Of a stretch of DNA of 14,347 bases, positions 1-6,262 are shown one piece after another. This DNA is from CAZNRY01 sp964575675. GTDB taxonomy: Bacteria > Eisenbacteria > RBG-16-71-46 > CAIMUX01 > VGJL01. The translations under genes were made by a program, and so were the position numbers. The notes under the pieces are model-generated. The model was not told where the DNA came from, did no database searches, and saw only the letters and a list, made by a program, of their open reading frames with translations. The stretch is from the NCBI GenBank assembly GCA_964575675.1, contig CAZNRY010000103.1:1-14347 (forward strand), in the 5' to 3' direction. Position 1 is the stretch's first letter; each line of letters starts with the position of its first letter.

Positions 1-367
1 TCATCCCGGGGAGGGGTGCGTGTGTCGTGAAGGGATACTCCGCGATCTCCGGATGCGCGTGGCTGCGGCAGGCGAGGATCGAGGACTTCCCGGCATTCGG
101 GGGACCGATCAAGGCGATCTGGCCGGCCCCCTCGCGCGGGATGTGTCCCGGATCGTGGCGCCGTCCGCCGGCCTTCTTGCCGTGCTCCTGATCTTCGATC
201 GCCTTCGAGAGGCGGCGCTTGATGTCGGCTTGAAGCTTCTCGGTCCCCTTGTGCTTCGGGATCGTCGCGAGCATGTCGCGCAGGGCTTCGATCTTCTCCT
301 CGATCGATTCCGCCGCGCGGTACCGCTCCTCCGCGGCCTGGTATTGAGGGGATAGGTTCGCCGGCAT
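1..367 (-). CDS. Obg/DRG-like GTPase with probable C-terminal TGS domain, N-terminal part only (runs off the left edge)
   Basis: Reading the minus strand from ATG at 367 gives 122 residues before the window ends. It opens MPANLSPQYQ, continues with a lysine-rich helical segment (about 30-60, TIPKHKGTEKLQADIK) and reaches a P-loop GPPNAGKSS at residues 88-96 (G1) and a YPFTTHAPLPGM segment at 111-122 holding the G2 threonine. This arrangement is that of DRG-like members of the Obg GTPase superfamily, about 360 aa long and ending in a TGS domain; G3, G4 and TGS lie outside the window. AGGAG lies 3 nt before ATG 367. In-frame ATGs at 421 and 424 would add about 18-19 residues, but the chosen start matches the usual N-terminus as I remember the family. 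It is divergent from the YyaL-like gene. The role is probably ribosome- or translation-linked, known only loosely for the family. Confidence 0.88.
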   Translation of the reverse strand, partial: MPANLSPQYQAAEERYRAAESIEEKIEALRDMLATIPKHKGTEKLQADIKRRLSKAIEDQEHGKKAGGRRHDPGHIPREGAGQIALIGPPNAGKSSILACRSHAHPEIAEYPFTTHAPLPGM

Positions 368-388
368 CCGCTCCTGGTCCTCCGAGAA

Positions 389-409
389 GGCGGGCCCGAT
401 CGGCCCGCC
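389..409. promoter_or_regulatory. Perfect GC-rich inverted repeat in the leader of the GTPase gene
   Basis: GGCGGGCC (389-396) and GGCCCGCC (402-409) are perfect inverted complements around a 5-nt loop, CGATC. The repeat lies 22 nt upstream of the chosen GTPase start, inside the 122-bp gap between the two divergent genes. No T-run follows on either strand, so it is not a classical terminator. It could be a leader hairpin in the GTPase mRNA or an operator. A smaller hairpin, CCGCG-CTT-CGCGG, sits at 464-476 just before the Shine-Dalgarno of the plus-strand gene. If the GTPase instead starts at 424, the 389-409 repeat is coding. Confidence 0.4.
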
Positions 410-489
410 CAGAGGATACATCATGCGCTCGTCCCGCGGGCGAACCATGGTACGGTCATTGGTCCGCGCTTCGCGGCGAGAGGAGCAGC

Positions 490-2547
490 ATGCCATCCGA
501 CTCGGAGCCGAATCGCCTGGCCCGCGAGGGCAGCCCGTACCTGCGGCAACACGCGCTGAATCCCGTGGACTGGTATCCGTGGGGGCCCGAGGCGCTCGAG
601 CGCGCCCGCGCGGAGGACCGGCCGATCTTCCTCTCGATCGGCTACTCGGCCTGCCACTGGTGCCACGTGATGGAAAGTGAGTCGTTCGAGAACCCCGAGA
701 TCGCCCGCCTGATGAATGAGCTCTTCATCAACATCAAGGTCGATCGAGAAGAGCGCCCGGATCTCGACCGGATCTACATGACGGCCGTCCAGTTGATCAG
801 CGGAAGCGGCGGCTGGCCGATGAGCGTGTTCCTGACGCCGGACCTGAAGCCGTTCCACGGGGGAACCTACTATCCCCCCGAGGATCGGCGGGGGATGCCC
901 GGTTTCCCGCGCCTCTTGAGCGCGGTGGCCGAGGCGTACCGGACCCGCCGCGAGGACGTGGAGAAGAGCGCGGCGGAGATCACCGAGCGGATCCGCAGCT
1001 ACGGGGCGTCCTCTCAGCGCGATGTCCTGCTGGGTCCGGGGCTGCTCGATGCCGCGGCGGCGCGTCTCGCTTCATCCCACGATCCTGCCCGCGGGGGATT
1101 CGGAGGCGCGCCGAAGTTCCCGCAGAGCCAGGCGCTGCGCCTCCTCTTGCGGCAATACCTGCGGACGGGAGACATCGCCCTTCTCGGAATCGTGCGGAAG
1201 ACGCTCGACTCCATGGCGGCGGGGGGCATTTACGACCACGTGGGCGGTGGGTTTCACCGATACTCGACCGACGCGATGTGGCTCGTTCCTCACTTCGAGA
1301 AGATGCTCTACGACCAGGCCCTCCTGGCGATGGCTTATCTGGAGGCTCTCCAAGTAACGGAGGATGCCGTCTACGCGCGCGTCGCCCGCGAGACGCTCGA
1401 GTACATCGTGCGCGAGATGGCGGGGCCGGAGGGCGGATTCTACGCTTCCGAGGATGCGGATGATGCAGGAGGCGAAGGGGCGTTCTATACCTGGACGCCG
1501 GTCGAGCTCCGCGCTGCGCTCGGCGATGAAGCCGCCGAGCTCTTCTCTCGCGCATACGACGTGGACGAGATCGGGAACTGCGAGGGGCGGTCGATTCTTC
1601 GCCGACTGAAGTCCGACTCGGAACTCGCATCGATCCTGAACATACCCGGGGATGAGATCGCGCCGCGTCTGGATGGGGCGAGATCACGACTGCTCGCCGT
1701 GCGGGCGGCGCGCCCGCGTCCCGGAAGGGACGAGAAGATCCTCGTCGATTGGAACGGCCTCGCGGTATCAGCCTTGGCGCGCGGATCGCGCGTCCTCGTC
1801 GAGCCGCGGTTTCTTGAAGCGGCCTCGAAGACGGCCGACTTTCTTTTATCGCGTCTCAGGGATGGAGAGGGAAACCTGCTCCACGTCTGGATCGATCGCG
1901 AGGCCAAGATCCCCGGCTTCTTGGAGGATCATGCATTTCTCCTCTCCGCGTTGATCGACCTCTACGAGGCGTCGGGCGATGGGAGTCGTTTGATCCAGGC
2001 CGGGGATCTGGCTCGCGCGATGATCCGGGAGTTCTGGGACGCCTCCGGAGAAGGCTTCTACGATACTGGCCCGCGCCACGGGGACCTGATTGCGCGCACC
2101 CGTCATGCGGAGGACAACTCGACCCCCTCGGGCAACGGGATGGCCGCCTGGGCCCTCCTTCGGCTCGCGCGGATCACGGGCGACGCCGAGCTCGGCGATC
2201 ATGGGACACGCACACTGCGCGCCCTCGCGCCGACGATGGCCGCAATCCCGACCGCGACGTGCCAGATGCTCCTCGCCTTGGATTTCCACGCTGCATCGCC
2301 CCAGGAGATCGCGCTCGCCGGGCCAGGCGATGCCGATGAGACGCGCGCTTTGCGGCGGGTCGCCGACCGGCTCTTCCTTCCCCATGCGGTCCTGCTGCAT
2401 GCGAACGGAAGGGAGCCGGTAGGGCTCGCCGGGCTGGAGGGAAAGACGCCCGTCGACGGAAAGGCCGCGGCCTACGTCTGCAGCAACTTCGCCTGCATGG
2501 CGCCGGTGACGACGCCTGAAGATCTCGAGGCGGCTCTGAGGCGGTGA
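490..2547 (+). CDS. YyaL/SPATA20-type thioredoxin-domain protein (DUF255)
   Basis: The 685-residue protein matches the usual length of this family (B. subtilis YyaL, human SPATA20). The N-terminal thioredoxin-like DUF255 domain covers about residues 7-170. It carries the hallmarks SPYLRQHALNPVDWYPW and a redox-type CxxC motif, C55-H-W-C58, inside SIGYSACHWCHVMESESFE, followed by KVDREERPDLDRIYM. The rest, about 190-620, is the (alpha/alpha) six-barrel-like part related to N-acylglucosamine 2-epimerase/glycosidase folds, with EKILVDWNGLAVSALA and STPSGNGMAAWAL. A second cysteine pair, CSNFAC, lies near the C-terminus. AGGAG (481-485) is 4 nt before the ATG. No signal peptide is seen, so it is probably cytoplasmic. 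The biochemical activity of the family is not established. Its stop codon lies 10 nt before a structured repeat element that may form its 3' end. Confidence 0.95.
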   Translation: MPSDSEPNRLAREGSPYLRQHALNPVDWYPWGPEALERARAEDRPIFLSIGYSACHWCHVMESESFENPEIARLMNELFINIKVDREERPDLDRIYMTAVQLISGSGGWPMSVFLTPDLKPFHGGTYYPPEDRRGMPGFPRLLSAVAEAYRTRREDVEKSAAEITERIRSYGASSQRDVLLGPGLLDAAAARLASSHDPARGGFGGAPKFPQSQALRLLLRQYLRTGDIALLGIVRKTLDSMAAGGIYDHVGGGFHRYSTDAMWLVPHFEKMLYDQALLAMAYLEALQVTEDAVYARVARETLEYIVREMAGPEGGFYASEDADDAGGEGAFYTWTPVELRAALGDEAAELFSRAYDVDEIGNCEGRSILRRLKSDSELASILNIPGDEIAPRLDGARSRLLAVRAARPRPGRDEKILVDWNGLAVSALARGSRVLVEPRFLEAASKTADFLLSRLRDGEGNLLHVWIDREAKIPGFLEDHAFLLSALIDLYEASGDGSRLIQAGDLARAMIREFWDASGEGFYDTGPRHGDLIARTRHAEDNSTPSGNGMAAWALLRLARITGDAELGDHGTRTLRALAPTMAAIPTATCQMLLALDFHAASPQEIALAGPGDADETRALRRVADRLFLPHAVLLHANGREPVGLAGLEGKTPVDGKAAAYVCSNFACMAPVTTPEDLEAALRR

Positions 2548-2557
2548 CGGGCGCCGG

Positions 2558-2681
2558 CTAGACCAGTTTGCTTCGGCTGAGAAGCGAGCCCGCGCGCCGC
2601 GAGGTTCGGCGCCCCCGGGAGAATAGCCGGACCGAGCGGATGCGCGAGGCGAGCTTCTCCGGTCTGATCGGACTGGTCTAG
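2558..2681 (+). repeat. Structured repeat element, copy 1 (CTAG-bounded hairpin element)
   Basis: This 124-nt element is about 86% identical (107 of 125 aligned columns) to the reverse complement of 11960-12084. Its ends, CTAGACCAGTTTG (2558-2570) and CGGACTGGTCTAG (2669-2681), pair over 13 positions with two G.T wobbles. GAGAAGC (2579-2585) pairs with GCTTCTC (2653-2659). CCCGCGCG (2589-2596) pairs with 2641-2649 around a bulged A2647. CCGC (2597-2600) pairs with GCGG (2636-2639), followed by a tandem G.A/A.G mismatch (2601-2602 with 2634-2635). GGTTCGGC (2603-2610) then pairs with GCCGGACC (2626-2633), leaving a 15-nt apical loop. The element fills the gap between convergent genes, so it may act as a bidirectional 3' end, but no U-tract follows. 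No open reading frame in it looks real and no target-site duplication is evident beyond the shared CTAG/TA ends. Confidence 0.88.
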
Positions 2682-3223
2682 TTCGACGGTTTCGGCGGCG
2701 GACTTGCGCTTCCGAGGTCCACCGCGACCTTCCACGAATTGTCGGGCTGCCTCTTCCAGATGGTCACGTACATGCCCGTCCGTATCTGCGGCGCGCCATC
2801 CGGCCCGACGGATGCGCTTTCGTACGTTCCGTACGTGTAGCCGAGATCGCCCGATGCCGCGATGTCCGCGCGAACGGGTTTCCATCGCAGAGAGAAGCCC
2901 GGCGTGGCGAACGCGGGCGCCATCATCTCTCGGATCCTGGCATGACCCCGGACGACCTCGCCTGCGCGGAACATGATTCCATCCTCGGCAAACGCCGAGA
3001 CCCACGCCTCGACGCCCTTTTCCGCGACCGAGCGGTCGAAATCCGAATCGGCCTGGAGCAGAACGGCGGCCGCGTCCGCCTTTCCGGCGGTTCCGCTGGT
3101 TCCGCTGGCGACGTTGGGGTCAGTGGCCATTGCTACCTCCGGGATTGCACCGAGGAGCGCGAGGAAGAGCACAAGAACGAGCCACCCGGCGAGGCCTCGA
3201 CGGGTCAGGGCGCGGAGACTCAT
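2678..3223 (-). CDS. Exported SnoaL/DUF4440-like (NTF2-fold) protein
   Basis: The start at 3223 is preceded by GAGGGAG with a 6-nt spacer and gives a 181-residue protein. An in-frame ATG 15 codons upstream lacks such support and would bury the signal peptide. Residues 1-33 are a Sec signal peptide: MSLRALTRRG, a Leu/Val-rich core, then EVAMA before the mature TDPN. About residues 50-170 resemble an NTF2-like DUF4440/SgcJ-type domain (DFDRSVAEKGVEAWVSAF, an FRAGEVVRGHARI segment, and WKRQPDNSWKVAVDLGS at the end). Such domains are often steroid-isomerase-like or small-molecule binding, with no fixed reaction. It is the last gene of the minus-strand operon, 11 nt after the DinB remnant. Its TAG stop lies inside the terminal CTAG of the repeat element, so the last residues (PPPKPSN) may have been altered by that insertion. 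Confidence 0.87.
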   Translation of the reverse strand: MSLRALTRRGLAGWLVLVLFLALLGAIPEVAMATDPNVASGTSGTAGKADAAAVLLQADSDFDRSVAEKGVEAWVSAFAEDGIMFRAGEVVRGHARIREMMAPAFATPGFSLRWKPVRADIAASGDLGYTYGTYESASVGPDGAPQIRTGMYVTIWKRQPDNSWKVAVDLGSASPPPKPSN

Positions 3224-3234
3224 GTTGTGCTCCC

Positions 3235-3389
3235 TCACCACGGCGCCGGCATGTTGTACTGGCCCCACTCCTCGCGCGCGGGCCCGTAGACCCCCGGCAC
3301 GACGAGCCCGGCCTGGCGCATCAACACCGTCATCTGGCCGCGATTTCGTGCTTCCAGGCGCCGAGGAAATCCTCGATTCGTCGATACAT
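3235..3389 (-). pseudogene. DinB-family gene remnant with internal deletion and frameshift
   Basis: A perfect AGGAGG lies 5 nt before ATG 3389. The reading frame gives MYRRIEDFLGAWKHEIAAR and stops at 3330. The first 15 residues match the usual start of DinB/YfiT-like four-helix proteins (MYRxIEDFLxxWxxE). In another frame, ending at 3235, the sequence reads NRGQMTVLMRQAG, then VPGVYGPAREEW and ends NMPAPW. This is the typical DinB C-terminus, where HHRGQMTVLMRQAG normally follows the last helix and supplies a metal-ligand histidine. Family members are about 160-170 aa; only about 50 remain, so roughly 110-120 codons are missing at a junction near 3346-3350. The two fragments overlap at ATGA (3330-3333), so the second could be translated by coupling from ATG 3333. 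The family match is from memory of its conserved ends. The piece sits between the DUF362 gene (45 nt) and the SnoaL-like gene (11 nt). Confidence 0.8.
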
Positions 3390-3434
3390 GGGAACCTCCT
3401 GCGGGGCGGGGAATACGTCCGGCGGTTCGGCCGC

Positions 3435-4355
3435 TTAGGCGGCGATCTCCTTGATCTGCATGCGATCTAGGTTCATCTCCCCGACGCCGATTTCGTAGGC
3501 GGTCCGGATGTGGGCGATCGCGCCCGGTTCGAGATTCCAGTAGCGGGTCGAGTACGAGTCGACGGCCACCGGATCGACTCCCGCAATCACCTGCCTCGCC
3601 TTGAGCACCTGCCCCGGCCCGACCGGCCCGTTCGTCAGGAGGACATGGTTCGCGTCCATGATGACGAGGGAATGCTTCACGGCGCTGGTGAGCTCGGCGG
3701 TGCACGGGTGCAGGTCGGTGGCGTGAAAATATTGCCGTTCCCAGTTCGCGCCCATGGGGTTTTTCATGGCGCCGGTGATGCGCGACCCCGGGTGATGCTT
3801 CGCGATCGGCATGTTGATGAAGACGTCGGCGTCGAGGATGTCGGATGCGATCTCCACGCGCTTGAGAAGGCGCGCGCGCGGCACGAGCACTTCTCGAAAC
3901 TGCGACTTCTCCTGGACGGGCCTCACGAAGCCGCCCGCCCGCTCGACCGCCGCCGTCGTTCCGTTGCCGTTGAAGGAGCGGATTTCATCATTGCTTAACA
4001 CGATGACTTCCTTGGCCCCCAGGCCTAGGCATTCGCGGACGACGACCTCGATCATCTCGGGATGCGTGTTGATCGCGCGCTCGGGACGGTTCGACCCGAT
4101 CGGATTGGGCTTGACGACGACCTTGTCGCCCGACCGGACGAACTTGCCGAAGCCCCCGAGCGCCTCGACGGCGGCGAGACAGTTCTTCGCGGGCGAGTCT
4201 CCCGTTGCAACGGCGAGATCGATCGGCGGGTTGTAGAAATCGAGGCCGGCCGCGCTGAAAAGGCGCCCGGCGGCCGAGCCGGAAGCGAAGGCGATCCCCG
4301 CGCCGCAAAGAGCCGTTCGTTTCAGGAACGCGCGCCGAGTCAGATCGGTTGTCAT
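3435..4355 (-). CDS. Tat-exported DUF362-domain protein
   Basis: This 306-residue protein starts at ATG 4355, 7 nt after the TPR gene's stop, with AAGGAA upstream overlapping that stop. The reading frame stays open further upstream, but there it only overlaps the TPR gene in another frame. Residues 5-30 form a twin-arginine signal, TRRAFLKRTALCGAGIAFAS. DUF362 hallmarks follow: DKVVVKPNPIGSN (77-89), GLGAKEVIVLSND (111-123), NMPIAKHHPGSRITGAMKN (181-199) and GVDPVAVDSY (259-268). DUF362 proteins have no settled activity; many are joined to a ferredoxin domain, but no CxxCxxC cluster is present here. Tat export suggests folding, perhaps with a cofactor, before transport. A 5-bp stem (GCCGC-TTAG-GCGGC, 3430-3443) spans the stop codon. 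It probably shares one operon with the TPR protein upstream. Confidence 0.9.
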   Translation of the reverse strand: MTTDLTRRAFLKRTALCGAGIAFASGSAAGRLFSAAGLDFYNPPIDLAVATGDSPAKNCLAAVEALGGFGKFVRSGDKVVVKPNPIGSNRPERAINTHPEMIEVVVRECLGLGAKEVIVLSNDEIRSFNGNGTTAAVERAGGFVRPVQEKSQFREVLVPRARLLKRVEIASDILDADVFINMPIAKHHPGSRITGAMKNPMGANWERQYFHATDLHPCTAELTSAVKHSLVIMDANHVLLTNGPVGPGQVLKARQVIAGVDPVAVDSYSTRYWNLEPGAIAHIRTAYEIGVGEMNLDRMQIKEIAA

Positions 4356-4362
4356 TGGATCA

Positions 4363-5958
4363 CTATTCCTTTCCTTCGGGCCGCGGATTGGCAAGCTGTT
4401 GGATTGCGTTGCGGGCTTCGTCCACCTGGGGCCCGCCGGGGGAGAGCTCCAGGAAGCGTCTGTAGGCCTCGATCGCCTTCTCGGCACTTCCCATCTGCTG
4501 GTAGACCCCGCCGAGCATGAACTGAGAGTTCGCGAAAGTGGGGTTGAGCGCGAGCGCCCGCTCGTATTCCCTCGCCGCATCCTCCAGCCGGCCGGCGTTC
4601 AGGTACCCTTCGCCCAGGCTGTCGTGGGAGTTCGCGTCCTCGGGGGCGAGCCTCGCGTAGCGCTCGAAATAGGGGATCGCCTTGTCCGCCTGGCCGAGGC
4701 CGAGATAGCTGTAACCGATCAAATTGAGCGCGTTCTCGTCGTTCGGGTTCTGCTGCAGGTAGAACTCGAACGCCTTGGCGGCCTCATCATTTCTACGGAC
4801 GAGCGAGTAGGCGTACCCGAGGCCGAGGTGCGTCTGCGCATCCTGCGGATCGAGCGCGGCCGCCTTCTCGAGGGCGGCGACCGCCTTCGTTCCGGCGCGG
4901 GCCTGAACGCACGCCATTCCCAGATTGCCCCAAGCCTCCGCGTCATCGGGGTGCTCCCGCGTCACGGTCTCCAGGTCCGCGATCGGGCCCCAGTTCTGCT
5001 CCAGGGTTCGCCTTGCCAGCGCCGTCCGCTGTCCGGTCGGATGTTGGTCGATGTACTCCCGCAGCCTCCGGCATCCTTCGCCGTAGTCGCCCGCCTGCGC
5101 GGTCTCGAGCGTGATCTTGCGATAGTCGAGACACTCGCGCAGGGCGGGGTCGATCTCGCTCGCGAGCATCTCCTCGGTGTTGCGCAATGCCCCGGCGAAA
5201 TCCTGCCGCCGAACCAAGGCCGTGCCCTCGGCATACTTCTCGTACGACGCCCAATCGAGGTTCGCGTGCTTTTCGATCACCGGACGCTTCCGGATCGCGG
5301 CGTCGAAAAGCGGGGAACCGGGATGTTCCCTGACGATCCGCGCATAGCTTTCCGCGGCGGTCTCGGCGTCGCCTTCCTGCTCGAAGCTTTCGGCAAGCCT
5401 GAAGAGGGATGTCGCCGCGACCTCCGGGGGCGGAGATCCGTCAAGGACCTTCCGGTAGGCGGCGATCTGCCTGGGACGATCGCCGGCCGTGAAGAAGCTG
5501 TTCGCGGCGGAGAATGTCACGTCGTTCATCCACTGGTCCGAGAAGTCTTCCTTGTTCTCGGCGGCGAGATCGATCGCCAACATGTACGTCTCGCCGGCCG
5601 CCATCCACTTCCTTTGCGATTCCTCGCAGCGCCCCTTCGCCCGCGCGGCCTCGGGCGCCCACGAACTTGCCGGGTAGCTCTTTACGACGCGATCGAGCCA
5701 CGGAATGGCTTCCGCGGAATCTCCCAGCACGTCGAGGTAGATGTTCGCGACGGCCATCGCCGCGATCGGAGAGAGGCGATCATTCGGGGCGCGATCGAGG
5801 AAAGAGCGGTACTCCCGGGACGCGCCTTCGTAGTCGCCCGCCATTGCGAGACGCGCGGCCCGGTCGAACTCGGACGGGGCCGATGCGAAACCTGCGTGGG
5901 GAGCGATGCAGAAGGAAAGAATCGAAGCGGCGACTGCGATCCGCGGCCAACGGTCCAT
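4363..5958 (-). CDS. Exported tetratricopeptide-repeat (TPR) protein
   Basis: The 531-residue protein begins with a Sec signal peptide of about 26 residues (MDRWPRIAVAASILSFCIAP, then HAGFASA). GGGAGG is 4 nt before ATG 5958. The rest is helical repeats. Degenerate, tol-pal-type TPRs occupy about residues 29-215 (DYEGASREYRSFLDRAPND; ETAAESYARIVREHPGSPLF). A less regular linker spans about 216-335. Five regular TPRs fill about 338-510, each ending in an xLxP-type signature (AALDPQD, LQQNPND, ARLAPED, LALNPTF, LELSPGG). It is probably a periplasmic scaffold for protein-protein contacts; no catalytic domain is seen. It is the first gene of the minus-strand operon leading into DUF362, so it may assemble that protein, but this is inferred from position only. 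It is divergent from the Tricorn gene. Confidence 0.9.
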   Translation of the reverse strand: MDRWPRIAVAASILSFCIAPHAGFASAPSEFDRAARLAMAGDYEGASREYRSFLDRAPNDRLSPIAAMAVANIYLDVLGDSAEAIPWLDRVVKSYPASSWAPEAARAKGRCEESQRKWMAAGETYMLAIDLAAENKEDFSDQWMNDVTFSAANSFFTAGDRPRQIAAYRKVLDGSPPPEVAATSLFRLAESFEQEGDAETAAESYARIVREHPGSPLFDAAIRKRPVIEKHANLDWASYEKYAEGTALVRRQDFAGALRNTEEMLASEIDPALRECLDYRKITLETAQAGDYGEGCRRLREYIDQHPTGQRTALARRTLEQNWGPIADLETVTREHPDDAEAWGNLGMACVQARAGTKAVAALEKAAALDPQDAQTHLGLGYAYSLVRRNDEAAKAFEFYLQQNPNDENALNLIGYSYLGLGQADKAIPYFERYARLAPEDANSHDSLGEGYLNAGRLEDAAREYERALALNPTFANSQFMLGGVYQQMGSAEKAIEAYRRFLELSPGGPQVDEARNAIQQLANPRPEGKE

Positions 5959-6262
5959 CGTGCCTCCCGCGCCCGCCGGATCAGGCTAACCCCAGCCGTC
6001 CGGAGCGGCGGCAACGAGAGAGTAGCGATGCCCGCAGGGAAGGTCAACGGCCGGTGGTCGCACGGCGGGCCCTGGCGGGTCGTTCGGGGGCGCGTTTCGC
6101 GTCGCCGGGTCGAACAGCGGTCCGCCGGCGCAAAGTCGCGCGGCCGTGTGGAACAATTCACCGAATCTGTAGTAGGCTCGACGATCGCGTGCGCCGGCAA
6201 ACAGAGTCATGACTCCACAGGCAGAATCCGCGGCGCATCGGGCCCCTAGAGGAGGTTCAGGC
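5959..6262. promoter_or_regulatory. Divergent intergenic region between TPR and Tricorn genes
   Basis: This 304-bp gap separates two divergent transcription units and should hold both promoters. No convincing coding sequence is seen. The 6150-6180 stretch is the most AT-rich part (GGAACAATTCACCGAATCTG) and is a plausible place for the plus-strand promoter, but no good -35/-10 pair can be defended. A 12-bp palindrome lies at 6204-6215. AGAGGAGG at 6248-6255, 7 nt before ATG 6263, is a strong Shine-Dalgarno and fixes the Tricorn start against the in-frame ATG at 6209. Confidence 0.55.
6204..6215. promoter_or_regulatory. 12-bp perfect palindrome GAGTCATGACTC, candidate operator
   Basis: GAGTCA and TGACTC form an uninterrupted palindrome 47 nt upstream of the Tricorn start, inside the divergent promoter region. 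Its symmetry and place fit a dimeric repressor or activator site. No other copy was noticed in the window and no regulator gene is adjacent, so the assignment is inference. Confidence 0.3.

Noticed and set aside
3072..3112. Short tandem GGTTCCGCT repeat in the SnoaL-like gene
   Set aside because: It has only two units, lies in the low-complexity SGTSGTAG linker after the signal peptide and keeps the frame; ordinary coding slippage.
3235..3705. Minus-strand frame of 156 codons running from inside the DUF362 gene to the DinB-like C-terminus
   Set aside because: Its first two thirds are an out-of-frame reading of DUF362; only the last 33 or so codons are meaningful and are reported as part of the DinB remnant.
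4399..6249. Open frame of 616 codons on the plus strand opposite the TPR gene
   Set aside because: It lacks a ribosome binding site and recognisable domains, and mirrors the codon pattern of the TPR gene, whose signal peptide and repeats are clear. Long antisense frames are common in GC-rich DNA.
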